NCBI GenBank assembly: GCA_013813215.1
Contig: JACCSC010000456.1
Coordinates: forward strand, 1-7,981
Origin: Geodermatophilaceae bacterium
GTDB lineage: Bacteria > Actinomycetota > Actinomycetes > Mycobacteriales > Geodermatophilaceae
Length of the DNA: 7,981 bases
Direction of reading: 5' to 3'
The notes under the pieces are model-generated. The model was not told the origin of the DNA and made no database searches. It saw only the letters and a list, made by a program, of their open reading frames with translations. Each line of letters begins with the position of its first letter. The first letter of the stretch is position 1. Positions 1 through 6,051 of the stretch are shown here, piece by piece. The position numbers and the translations under genes were made by a program.

Positions 1-186
1 GGACTCCAGGCAGATCAGCTGCGCGATGACGTCGTTGGCCGAGGCGTCGTCGACCTGGACGCCGAGGAAGATGATGCGCTCCTCGAACAGCTTGTTGTAG
101 GGGTTGGACTCCTTCATGCCGTAGCTGGTGCGCTCGACGAAGGTCGGCAGCACGTATCGGCTGCTCGGGGTGTACAGGTCGCTCAC
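1..186 (-). CDS. clpP2: ATP-dependent Clp protease proteolytic subunit ClpP2 (N-terminal part, runs off window)
   Basis: This is the first 62 codons of a ClpP serine-protease subunit. The segment contains the family's N-terminal axial-loop and first-helix region: VERTSYGMKE, then YNKLFEERIIFLGVQVDD and ASANDVIAQLICLES. These closely resemble actinobacterial ClpP2, whose product forms the ClpP1P2 tetradecamer that degrades unfolded or tagged proteins fed by ClpX or ClpC. The catalytic Ser, His and Asp lie beyond the left edge. The GTG at 186 was chosen because AAAGGA (193-198) lies 6 nt upstream of it. An in-frame ATG at 210 would add 8 residues and sits only 2 nt after the clpP1 stop. Either start implies translation coupled to clpP1 in one operon. 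Identity is very likely; which start is used is less certain. Confidence 0.93.
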   Translation of the reverse strand, partial: MSDLYTPSSRYVLPTFVERTSYGMKESNPYNKLFEERIIFLGVQVDDASANDVIAQLICLES

Positions 187-192
187 GACAGG

Positions 193-198
193 TCCTTT
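193..198 (-). promoter_or_regulatory. Ribosome binding site deciding the clpP2 start
   Basis: AAAGGA on the minus strand, 6 nt before the GTG at 186. The alternative ATG at 210 has no comparable Shine-Dalgarno sequence, only the end of clpP1 in front of it. This favours the shorter ClpP2. Confidence 0.55.
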
Positions 199-212
199 GG
201 GTGTCGACATGG

Positions 213-905
213 TCAGCTGGTCTTCGCGGCGGGGTTGTCGTCGCTCTCGGGCACCTGCGTGGCCCGGGCCACGACGTGGTCGACGAAGCCGTACTCCAAG
301 GCCTCGGCGGCGGTGAACCAGCGGTCTCGATCGGAGTCCTTGGTGATCTGCTCGACGGTCTGGCCGGTCTGCTCGGCGATGAGCTGCGCCATCTCCAGCT
401 TGCTGGACCGGAAGAGTTCGGCCTGGATCGCGATGTCGGAGGCCGTGCCGCCGATCCCGGCCGAGCCCTGATGCATCAGGATCCGCGCGTGCGGCAGGGC
501 GTAACGCTTGCCCTTGGTCCCCGCCGAGAGCAGAAACTGCCCCATCGAGGCGGCCAGCCCCATCGCGTAGGTCGCGACATCGCACTCGATGAACTGCATG
601 GTGTCGTAGATGGCCATCCCCGCGGTCACCGAGCCGCCGGGTGAGTTGATGTAGAGGTTGATGTCGCGGGTCGGGTCCTCGGCGGCCAGCAGCAGCATCT
701 GGGCGCACAGCTGGTTGGCGATCTCGTCGGCCACCTGCGAGCCGAGGAACACGATCCGCTCGCGCAGCAGGCGCTCGTAGACCGAGTCACCGAGGTTCAT
801 CCCGCTCGCCGCGGAACGCATGGCGGGCAGGCTGCGCGCTATCTCCAGGCTGTGCTTCATCGGCGGTAGGGCCGAACCGGTTGCGGGGGTCGAAGAGGTC
901 ACCAC
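213..905 (-). CDS. clpP1: ATP-dependent Clp protease proteolytic subunit ClpP1
   Basis: Full-length ClpP subunit of 230 residues if started at the GTG at 905. The catalytic triad is visible: Ser120 in GLAASMGQ, His145 in RILMHQ, and Asp194 in SDRDRWFTAAEA. YINSPGGSVTAGMAIYDTMQ (residues 85-104) is the family's most conserved stretch. It resembles mycobacterial ClpP1 most closely and should pair with ClpP2 in the mixed double-ring peptidase. The residue after the His-Gln of the active site is Gly (HQGSAG), where the textbook motif has Pro (HQPLGG). The first 30 or so residues are poorly conserved and no start has a strong ribosome site. Met29 (codon 819-821), just before the conserved SVYERLL region, is a plausible alternative start. 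clpP2 follows within 2-26 nt, so the two are co-transcribed. A separate promoter and ClgR-like box lie upstream. Confidence 0.95.
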   Translation of the reverse strand: MVTSSTPATGSALPPMKHSLEIARSLPAMRSAASGMNLGDSVYERLLRERIVFLGSQVADEIANQLCAQMLLLAAEDPTRDINLYINSPGGSVTAGMAIYDTMQFIECDVATYAMGLAASMGQFLLSAGTKGKRYALPHARILMHQGSAGIGGTASDIAIQAELFRSSKLEMAQLIAEQTGQTVEQITKDSDRDRWFTAAEALEYGFVDHVVARATQVPESDDNPAAKTS

Positions 906-970
906 AGGCCTGCCTTCATGCGATCGACGCTGCCCTGCGAGCGGCAGCGGGGACGTGGAACGTGCCGCCG

Positions 971-976
971 ACAGTA
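971..976 (-). promoter_or_regulatory. Candidate -10 element for clpP1P2
   Basis: TACTGT on the minus strand fits the actinobacterial TANNNT pattern. It lies about 65 nt before the clpP1 start and about 38 nt downstream of the ClgR-like box, which would centre the box near -59, a plausible place for an activator. No clear -35 hexamer is visible, as is common for activator-dependent promoters. Confidence 0.35.
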
Positions 977-1014
977 ACCGCCGGTACCGACGCCACAGTC
1001 CCGCAAACTGCCCT

Positions 1015-1032
1015 GTTCGCTGTCAGCGCAGG
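1015..1032 (-). promoter_or_regulatory. Candidate ClgR operator upstream of clpP1P2
   Basis: The minus strand reads CGCTGACAGCGAAC over 1015-1028, preceded by CCTG. This fits the whole core of the ClgR consensus WNNWCGCYNANRGCGWWS as I recall it, with mismatches only at the two outer W positions on the left. The core is a perfect CGCTG/CAGCG inverted repeat around one base. ClgR is the actinobacterial activator of clp genes, and the box sits in the gap upstream of clpP1, where such an operator is expected. Confidence 0.62.
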
Positions 1033-1057
1033 TGCCGTCCGAGCGCCGCAGGAACGC

Positions 1058-2485
1058 TCAGCGGCCGTTGTCGGTGGGGATCGCGGTGGCCTCGTCGACG
1101 TCGGGATCGACAGCGGGACCGGCGTCGTCGTCGGGGACAGCCTCCGTGGGCCGCCCGCTCTCGCCGGAGGTACGCCGCAGCGGGGACAGGTCGACCGGCT
1201 GCCCGCTGCGGTCGGTCACGGTCGCCGCCTCGAGCAGCAGGGCCAGCACCTTGTTCCGCCGTACGTCGGTCATCACCGAAGGCAGCTGCCCGCCGTCGGT
1301 GAGCTGCTGCGCGTACTGCTCTGGGGGCATCCGGTAGCGGCGGGCCTGCAGGATGATGTGCTGGGTCAGGTCTTGCTCGTTGACGCCGATCTCCTCGAGG
1401 TCGGCGTACCCGTCGAGGATCAGCTGGGTGGCGACCGCCTTCTCCGCATTGGTCCGCAGCTCCGCGAAGAACTCCTCCTCGGACTTGCCCTCCTCGGCGA
1501 GGTACTCCTCCATGGTCCCCCCGGACTCGGACAGCTGGTGCTCCATGGCGTGCCGACGCCAGTCGACCTCACCGGTCACGACGCTCTCCGGCAGCGGGAC
1601 GTCGACCGCCGCGACCAGCGACTCGAGCAGCTCGTCCCGGGCCTGCGTGCCCTGCTGAACGAGCTTGACCTGACGTAACCGCTCGCGCGCGTCCACGCGC
1701 AGCTCGTCCAGGCTGTCGAACTCGCTGACCGTCTGGGCGAACTCGTCGTCCAGCTCGTCGAGCTGCTTGACCTTCACCGTCCGGACGGTCACCGCCACAT
1801 CAGCGGTCTGCCCGCCGTACTCACCGGCCGACAGCTGCGTCTGGAACGTCGCCGACTCCCCCGCCGCCAGACCGGTGATGGCCTCGTCCAGGCCGTCGAT
1901 CAGCTGCCCGCTGCCCACCTCGTGGGTGAGCCCGGCGGCCGTGCCGTCCTCGACCGGGGCGCCGGCCACCGTCGCGGCGAGGTCGAGGGTGACCGTGTCA
2001 CCGGTCTCGGCCGGCCGGTCGGCGGTCACGAGCGAGGCGAAGCGTTCGCGCAGCGTCTCGATCTGCTCGTCCACGTCCTCGTCGCCGACCGTCAGGTCGT
2101 CGACGGTCACCGCCAGCCCCGACTTGTCGGGCAGCTCCAGCTCCGGGCGGACGTCGACCTCGGCGGTGAAGGCGACCAGGTCGCCGTCGTCGATCTTGGT
2201 GACCTCGATCTCGGGTCGGCCCAGCACCCGGACCTCGTTGTCCCGGATCGCCTCGTCGTACGCCAGGGGCACTGCGTGGTTCACTACCTCTTCGAGGATC
2301 ACCGGCCGGCCGATCCGCTGCTCCAACACCCGGCCGGGCACCTTGCCGGGCCGGAAGCCGGGGACCCGAATCTGCGCGCCGATCTTCTTGTACGCCGCGT
2401 CGAAGCTGGCTTTGAGCTCATCGAAGGGCAGCTCCACGGCGAGCCGCACCCGGGTAGGGCTCAGGGTCTCCACGGAGCTCTTCAC
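1058..2485 (-). CDS. tig: Trigger factor, ribosome-associated chaperone and prolyl isomerase
   Basis: 475-residue trigger factor, slightly longer than the usual 430-470. The N-terminal ribosome-docking domain (about 1-115) carries the signature loop GFRPGKVP at residues 43-50, which contacts the large subunit near the exit tunnel. An FKBP-like peptidyl-prolyl isomerase domain follows at about 155-240, and the helical C-terminal chaperone cradle covers about 255-425. The last 45 residues form a disordered acidic tail rich in Asp, Pro and Thr, as seen in actinobacterial homologues. The GTG start at 2485 is preceded by AGGAG (2493-2497) with 7 nt spacing. A TAGACT -10 lies further upstream. clpP1 follows after 152 nt in the same direction, the classic tig-clpP order, which couples nascent-chain folding with degradation. 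The call is very secure. Confidence 0.97.
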   Translation of the reverse strand: MKSSVETLSPTRVRLAVELPFDELKASFDAAYKKIGAQIRVPGFRPGKVPGRVLEQRIGRPVILEEVVNHAVPLAYDEAIRDNEVRVLGRPEIEVTKIDDGDLVAFTAEVDVRPELELPDKSGLAVTVDDLTVGDEDVDEQIETLRERFASLVTADRPAETGDTVTLDLAATVAGAPVEDGTAAGLTHEVGSGQLIDGLDEAITGLAAGESATFQTQLSAGEYGGQTADVAVTVRTVKVKQLDELDDEFAQTVSEFDSLDELRVDARERLRQVKLVQQGTQARDELLESLVAAVDVPLPESVVTGEVDWRRHAMEHQLSESGGTMEEYLAEEGKSEEEFFAELRTNAEKAVATQLILDGYADLEEIGVNEQDLTQHIILQARRYRMPPEQYAQQLTDGGQLPSVMTDVRRNKVLALLLEAATVTDRSGQPVDLSPLRRTSGESGRPTEAVPDDDAGPAVDPDVDEATAIPTDNGR

Positions 2486-2559
2486 GGCAACTCTCCTCAG
2501 GCGATTGGGGGTAGCGCGGGCGGCCGGACGGCGTACTCCGGCGCGCCACGCAGCCGCCG

Positions 2560-2565
2560 AGTCTA
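2560..2565 (-). promoter_or_regulatory. Candidate -10 element of the tig promoter
   Basis: TAGACT on the minus strand fits TANNNT. It would start a transcript about 70 nt before the tig GTG. The same hexamer recurs upstream of the tRNA-Pro gene. A GGACCA stretch 17 nt further upstream is a weak -35 candidate. Confidence 0.45.
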
Positions 2566-2607
2566 GGCGACCGGGGCAGGCCTGGTCCCGCCCGCGACGC
2601 TCGGGTG

Positions 2608-2613
2608 CACACT
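2608..2613 (+). promoter_or_regulatory. Candidate -10 of a leaderless promoter for the small membrane protein
   Basis: CACACT is followed by exactly 6 nt and then ATG at 2620, so transcription would start at or next to the start codon. No Shine-Dalgarno sequence precedes this ATG, which fits leaderless translation. Two other plus-strand genes here show the same layout. Confidence 0.4.
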
Positions 2614-2619
2614 GGCGGC

Positions 2620-2778
2620 ATGCGATGGGTGCTCGGACTGCTGGCCTTGCTCATACTGCTGGTGGTGGTCGGCATCGTGCTCAAGGCGATCAAGTGGCTG
2701 GTGATCATCGCCCTCGTGGTGGTGGTGGTCGGCGTGGCCCGCAGCGCGATCGCGCGGAAGGACCGCAAAGCGCTCTGA
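2620..2778 (+). CDS. Small membrane protein, 52 residues, function unknown
   Basis: ATG at 2620 opens a 52-codon frame ending with TGA at 2776-2778. It encodes two hydrophobic segments, residues about 4-21 (VLGLLALLILLVVVGIVL) and about 26-40 (WLVIIALVVVVVGVA). They are separated by a short KAIK turn, and the C-terminus is basic (RSAIARKDRKAL). By the positive-inside rule, both the connecting turn and the tail carry positive charge, so the topology is ambiguous: a hairpin, or one segment lying partly in the membrane. I do not recognise a named family, although short double-helix membrane proteins of this kind are common in actinobacteria. The third codon position is almost all G or C, like the neighbouring genes, which supports real coding. 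The gene diverges from tig and converges on tRNA-Pro, 18 bp away. No function can be assigned. Confidence 0.72.
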   Translation: MRWVLGLLALLILLVVVGIVLKAIKWLVIIALVVVVVGVARSAIARKDRKAL

Positions 2779-2796
2779 CGCGCCGTAGACCCCGGG

Positions 2797-2870
2797 TCGG
2801 GGTGGCGGGATTTGAACCCACGGCCCCCCGCTCCCAAAGCGGGTGCGCTACCAAGCTGCGCCACACCCCG
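2797..2870 (-). tRNA. tRNA-Pro(TGG)
   Basis: 74-nt cloverleaf on the minus strand. The acceptor arms CGGGGTG and CACCCCG (2864-2870, 2798-2804) pair perfectly and the discriminator is A. The D arm contains GCGCAGCTTGGTAGCGC. The anticodon stem CCCGC/GCGGG encloses the loop TTTGGGA with anticodon TGG at 2834-2836. The T arm has GGGTTCAAATCCC. The CCA end is not encoded. It reads Pro codons ending in A, and by wobble G. A TAGACT -10 lies about 13 nt upstream. Confidence 0.97.
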
Positions 2871-2882
2871 TGGCAACTCGGA

Positions 2883-2888
2883 AGTCTA
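2883..2888 (-). promoter_or_regulatory. Candidate -10 element of tRNA-Pro
   Basis: TAGACT on the minus strand would place the transcript start only a few bases before the mature tRNA 5' end at 2870. It lies in the 64-bp gap shared with the divergent tRNA-Gly promoter. Confidence 0.45.
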
Positions 2889-2902
2889 CTGGCCGCAGCG
2901 GA

Positions 2903-2908
2903 TACCCT
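2903..2908 (+). promoter_or_regulatory. Candidate -10 element of tRNA-Gly
   Basis: TACCCT fits TANNNT and lies 26 nt before the mature tRNA-Gly 5' end. A start near 2915 gives a precursor leader of about 20 nt that is almost wholly the hairpin at 2915-2931. Confidence 0.4.
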
Positions 2909-2914
2909 GGTCCG

Positions 2915-2931
2915 GCTGCCGCGGCGGCAGC
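2915..2931 (+). other. Hairpin in the tRNA-Gly precursor leader
   Basis: GCTGCCG (2915-2921) and CGGCAGC (2925-2931) form a perfect 7-bp GC-rich stem with a 3-nt loop, ending 3 nt before the mature tRNA 5' end. If transcribed it would be the leader removed by RNase P. It has no U-tract and lies after the likely start site, so it is not a terminator for a gene in front of it. Its role is unknown. Confidence 0.45.
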
Positions 2932-2934
2932 ACC

Positions 2935-3005
2935 GCGGGTGTAGCTCAATGGTAGAGCCCCAGTCTTCCAAACTGGCTACGCGAGTTCGATTCTCGTCAC
3001 CCGCT
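2935..3005 (+). tRNA. tRNA-Gly(TCC)
   Basis: 71-nt cloverleaf. The acceptor arms GCGGGTG (2935-2941) and CACCCGC (2998-3004) pair perfectly. The D arm is GCTCAATGGTAGAGC. The anticodon stem CCAGT/ACTGG holds the loop CTTCCAA with anticodon TCC at 2967-2969. The T arm contains GAGTTCGATTCTC. The CCA end is not encoded. It reads GGA and GGG codons. It is divergent from tRNA-Pro (64 bp apart) and convergent with the diguanylate cyclase gene, whose stop codon begins 13 bp beyond the tRNA end. Confidence 0.97.
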
Positions 3006-3018
3006 CCGAGCCGTACGG

Positions 3019-4665
3019 TCAGACCCGCTCGACCTCGACGCGCCCGTGCGCTCCTGACGACGGGGTCGACGCGGCCGGGACGGCCCGGCCGGCACGGCCG
3101 GCCCGGCCGGCCCGCTTGGCTTCATACATCGCCAGGTCGGCGCTGTGCAGCAGGCCGACCACGTCGCCCGCGCGGCCATCAGCCACGCCGACGCTGACCG
3201 AGGCCCTGCCGTGCAGCGCCGACGCGACCGACGAGGCGATCTCGTCTCCGACGGCGCCGAAGTCCGGTCCCGGGCGGCGAAGTGAAACGAACACGAACTC
3301 GTCGCCGCCCAATCGGGCCACGAAGTCCCGGGGGCCGGCCCGGCTCATCAGCGAGGCCGCGATCACCCGCAGGATCTCGTCACCGGCCTCGTGCCCCCGC
3401 CAGTCGTTGGCCAACTTGAGATCGTCGACGTCGATCACTGCGACCCCGACCGCGTCCTCGGGCCCGCCGGCCAGCTCCTCGACGTAGCGGTGGAAGGCGT
3501 GCCGGTTGCCGACGCCGGTGAGGGCGTCGGTGTACGCGAGCTGCTGGATCCGTTCGCGCTCTCGGCGCAGCCGCTCCAGGAGCTGCACGGAGCGAGCCAG
3601 GTCGAGCGTCCGTTCGCGCTGGTCGGCGAGCACCAGCGCGAGATAGTCGCCGTAGGCCATGATCTCCCCGTCCGAGGCCACCTGGACGACCAGCTGCGCT
3701 CGGCAGTGCAAGGCGGCGGCCGTGAGCGCCGGCGGAGCGTCGGTGGGCAGCGCGCTGCACGCCTGCCGCGCGGCGTCCAGCGCCTCGGGCAGCCGGTGAG
3801 CACGGGCCAGGGCCCGCGCCTCGTAGAGGCGGGCGAAGGACTCGTCGCTGCGCTGACCGCGCCCGACCAGCCTCGCGCTGCAGTCCCTAATCCGCTGGGC
3901 AGCGTGCAGCGGATCGCCGTCGTGGACCGACAGGCAGGCGGCCAGCAGGCTGCCCTTGGCGCGGTAGGCGTCGGTCTCCTCCAGCGCGGGCTGCCCCTCG
4001 GCCAACAGGGCGTGGCGCAAGGCGGCGGCCTCCTGCTCGGCCGCCTCGGCGACCCGATCCACCCGGCGCAGCTCCATCGCCCAGCAGGCGTGCAGTTCGG
4101 CCAGGTTGAGCTGCATGGTCACAGCCGAGACCCGAAGCAGCTGCGGGTTCACCGCGATGACGTCGACGGCGGCCTCGAAGTGCGGTTGAGCGAACTCGTA
4201 CAGCCGCAGGATCATGTAGCAGCGGCCGATCCCGGCGTACGCCGTCACGGCGGCCAGCGGCTCACCGTCCGGCCCGGGCAGGTCGGCCTCGGCGGCGGCC
4301 AGGTCCTGCAGCATGGCGTCACCGGGCGAGAGGTCCGAAGTCGGCTCGGCGGCGATCTTCTGCAAGAGGGCCAGCAGCTGCCCGATACACAGCCAGGCAG
4401 CGTTCCCGGCCGACCGCGCCGCCTGCGTGAGGTGCTCGGCCACGATCGCGGCGGCCCGATGATCACCGAGACAGTGGTAGGCGATACCGCGGACGTAGAG
4501 CAATGCCGGCCGGATGTCCTCGCCGGCGGACGCGCCCTCGTCCGCGATCCGCAGCAAGGCGGCCTCGACACCGGCGAGCGCCCTATCGGTGGCCCCGCTC
4601 TGCGCCTGGCGCAGCAGCTCGATCACCTCAGGTCGCCGGTCGTGCACCAGCCCCCCTCGTAGCAT
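3019..4665 (-). CDS. Diguanylate cyclase: helical-repeat sensor region plus GGDEF domain
   Basis: 548-residue protein. Residues about 1-340 are Ala- and Leu-rich amphipathic helices suggesting TPR-like repeats, a likely protein- or ligand-sensing region. There is no signal peptide or membrane segment, so it should be cytosolic. A charged coiled-coil linker (about 345-378) leads into a GGDEF domain (about 379-519). The domain has DALTGVGNR at 380-388, metal ligand Asp412 in IDVDDLK, and the active site RLGGDEF at 451-457. These intact residues predict synthesis of cyclic di-GMP from two GTP. The inhibitory RxxD motif expected just before the active site reads GPRD, so product inhibition is probably absent. 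The tail has a GRA repeat. The start is ATG 4665, close behind a TAGTAT -10. GTG 4647, preceded by GAGGGGGG, is an alternative losing 6 residues. Confidence 0.93.
   Translation of the reverse strand: MLRGGLVHDRRPEVIELLRQAQSGATDRALAGVEAALLRIADEGASAGEDIRPALLYVRGIAYHCLGDHRAAAIVAEHLTQAARSAGNAAWLCIGQLLALLQKIAAEPTSDLSPGDAMLQDLAAAEADLPGPDGEPLAAVTAYAGIGRCYMILRLYEFAQPHFEAAVDVIAVNPQLLRVSAVTMQLNLAELHACWAMELRRVDRVAEAAEQEAAALRHALLAEGQPALEETDAYRAKGSLLAACLSVHDGDPLHAAQRIRDCSARLVGRGQRSDESFARLYEARALARAHRLPEALDAARQACSALPTDAPPALTAAALHCRAQLVVQVASDGEIMAYGDYLALVLADQRERTLDLARSVQLLERLRRERERIQQLAYTDALTGVGNRHAFHRYVEELAGGPEDAVGVAVIDVDDLKLANDWRGHEAGDEILRVIAASLMSRAGPRDFVARLGGDEFVFVSLRRPGPDFGAVGDEIASSVASALHGRASVSVGVADGRAGDVVGLLHSADLAMYEAKRAGRAGRAGRAVPAASTPSSGAHGRVEVERV
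3081..3116. repeat. Short 9-bp tandem repeat in the end of the diguanylate cyclase gene
   Basis: Four consecutive 9-mers read CGGCCCGGC, CGGCACGGC, CGGCCCGGC and the degenerate CGGCCCGCT. On the coding strand they give the Gly-Arg-Ala repeats directly after the last GGDEF helix (YEAKRAGRAGRAGRAVP). The period is a multiple of three, so copy-number change would keep the frame. It is also strongly self-complementary. Confidence 0.7.
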
Positions 4666-4678
4666 TCGTGTTCAACCG

Positions 4679-4684
4679 ATACTA
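4679..4684 (-). promoter_or_regulatory. Candidate -10 element of the diguanylate cyclase gene
   Basis: TAGTAT on the minus strand is a good TANNNT match, 13 nt before the ATG at 4665. A start near 4672 leaves a leader of about 7 nt for the ATG, or about 25 nt for the alternative GTG at 4647 with its own ribosome site. The -35 region is not clear. Confidence 0.45.
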
Positions 4685-4762
4685 CGGCGCAGAATGGGCC
4701 TCAACGACCTAGCGCGAAACTGATGCGCGCGAATCTCCCTCGCCGCGAGTGCGCTCGTCGGG

Positions 4763-4770
4763 TACACACG
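4763..4770 (+). promoter_or_regulatory. Candidate leaderless promoter -10 of the Eis-type gene
   Basis: TACACACG contains CACACG followed by 6 nt and the GTG at 4777, the same geometry as at 2608 and 6040. No ribosome site precedes this GTG. This supports starting the protein at 4777 rather than at the in-frame ATG 4723. Confidence 0.4.
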
Positions 4771-4776
4771 ACGGCT

Positions 4777-6006
4777 GTGAGCACCGACCTGGAGATGCGC
4801 CCCGCGACCGCACCGGAATTCGACGCCTTCTACGACTCGATGAGCGACACGTTCTTCGAGGGCGTGTTCGAGGTCGACGTCGAGTCCGAGCGGGAGCGAT
4901 TCGAGCCCGAACGCAGCCTGACCGCATGGGACGCCGGTTCCATCGTGGCCACCGGGGGAATCTTCAGCCGCCAGCTCACCGTGCCCGGCGGGATCGTGCC
5001 GATGGCCGGCGTCACGTACATCACGGTCGCTCCGACGCACCGCAGGCAGGGCCTGCTCACCCGGATGCTGCTGCGCCAGTTCACCGACCTGCACGACGGC
5101 GGCGCGGAGGCCGTCGCCGGCCTGTGGGCCTCCGAGGGCGGGATCTACGGCCGGTTCGGCTACGGGAGCGCCGCACCCCGTGCCCTGTTCACCGGGTCCA
5201 AGCCCGCGTTCCGGCCGGGGACCGACCTGGGCACCGGCCGGGTACGCCGGGTCTCGAAGGATGCCCTGCGCCCGCACGCCGAGGCGGTGTACGAGGTGCT
5301 CCGGCCGAGGACGGTGGGGCATCTCGACCGGTCGCCGGCCTGGTGGGATCGGCGGCTCATGGATCCCGAGCACTGGCGGGACGGTGCGACACCGAACCGC
5401 TACGTGGTGCACGAGGAGGCCGACGGCTCGATCACCGGTTTCGCCGTGTTCCGGGTCAAGGCCGACTGGTCCGGCGCGGAGTCGAACTCCCAGGTCATCG
5501 TCATGGATCTCAGCGGTACGACTCCGCAGGCCACAGCCCGGCTGTGGCGCTTCGTGCTCGACCTCGATCTGGTCAGCGGCTTCCGCCGACGGCTCGCGTC
5601 ACCCGAGGAGCCGGTGCGCTACCTGGTCGCGGACCCTCGCACGGTCAAGCTGGAGATCGTCGACTCGCTGTGGATCCGGATCGTGGACCTGGACCGGGCG
5701 CTGGCCGCGCGGCGCTACCAGGTCGAACTCGACGTCGTCCTGGAGGTCACCGACGCCCACTGCGCGTGGAACGTGGGGCGCTGGCGATTGACCGGTGGCC
5801 GCGACGGCGCCGACGTACGCCGGACCAGCGGTCACGCCGACCTGTCGCTGTCGACCACCGAACTGGGGGCGGCGTACCTCGGGGGTACGACGTTGCAGGC
5901 GTTGTCCGCAGCGGGACAGGTCGTCGAGCACACGGCCGGCGCCCTGCGGCAGGCCTCCCTGGCCTTCGGCTGGGACAGCGCCCCGTGGTGTCCCGAGGTC
6001 TTCTGA
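4777..6006 (+). CDS. Eis-family GNAT N-acetyltransferase
   Basis: 409 residues, close to the 402 of mycobacterial Eis, which acetylates aminoglycosides, peptides and other amines from acetyl-CoA. The N-terminal GNAT domain has the acetyl-CoA binding loop VAPTHRRQGLL (residues 84-94). SEGGIYGRFGYG (119-130) carries Tyr124, matching the catalytic Tyr126 of Eis. A second GNAT-like domain follows. The C-terminal sterol-carrier-like domain includes LWIRIVDLDRALAARRY (298-314) and AAYLGG (365-370). The chain ends in Phe409, like Eis, whose terminal carboxylate takes part in catalysis. GTG 4777 was chosen because the conserved region begins at MRPATAPEFD and a leaderless -10 precedes it. An ATG at 4723 would add 18 unconserved, Arg-rich residues. 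It diverges from the cyclase gene; the natural substrate is unknown. Family membership is secure, an antibiotic-resistance role is not. Confidence 0.93.
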   Translation: MSTDLEMRPATAPEFDAFYDSMSDTFFEGVFEVDVESERERFEPERSLTAWDAGSIVATGGIFSRQLTVPGGIVPMAGVTYITVAPTHRRQGLLTRMLLRQFTDLHDGGAEAVAGLWASEGGIYGRFGYGSAAPRALFTGSKPAFRPGTDLGTGRVRRVSKDALRPHAEAVYEVLRPRTVGHLDRSPAWWDRRLMDPEHWRDGATPNRYVVHEEADGSITGFAVFRVKADWSGAESNSQVIVMDLSGTTPQATARLWRFVLDLDLVSGFRRRLASPEEPVRYLVADPRTVKLEIVDSLWIRIVDLDRALAARRYQVELDVVLEVTDAHCAWNVGRWRLTGGRDGADVRRTSGHADLSLSTTELGAAYLGGTTLQALSAAGQVVEHTAGALRQASLAFGWDSAPWCPEVF

Positions 6007-6039
6007 GCAGGCGGCGGCATCGACAGCGGTGACATCTGG

Positions 6040-6045
6040 CACGCT
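6040..6045 (+). promoter_or_regulatory. Candidate leaderless promoter -10 of the DUF6941-like gene
   Basis: CACGCT in the context TGGCACGCT, followed by exactly 6 nt and GTG at 6052. There is no ribosome site. The gene may therefore be transcribed on its own despite lying only 45 nt after the Eis-type gene. Confidence 0.4.
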
Positions 6046-6051
6046 TCGCCG

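Noticed and set aside
1041..1059. Possible terminator hairpin after tig (GAGCG/CGCTC)
   Set aside because: Only a 5-bp stem with a 9-nt loop and no T-tract; too weak to call.
2935..3018. tRNA-Gly as an integration (attachment) site
   Set aside because: No repeat of the tRNA 3' end was seen elsewhere in the window and no integrase gene is present.
3081..3116. The GC-rich 9-bp repeat considered as a terminator or CRISPR-like array
   Set aside because: It lies inside the diguanylate cyclase reading frame, has no spacers and encodes an in-frame Gly-Arg-Ala repeat.
1767..3197. 476-codon plus-strand open frame opposite tig and across both tRNAs
   Set aside because: It is antisense to the well-recognised trigger factor, runs through two tRNA genes and reads as Ser/Arg/Thr-rich low-complexity sequence. 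It is a by-product of high GC.
3391..4662. 423-codon plus-strand open frame opposite the diguanylate cyclase
   Set aside because: The opposite strand has clear GGDEF motifs and proper codon bias; this frame has no recognisable domain.
4672..5412. 246-codon minus-strand open frame opposite the Eis-type gene
   Set aside because: No family resemblance, and the plus strand carries conserved Eis motifs throughout.
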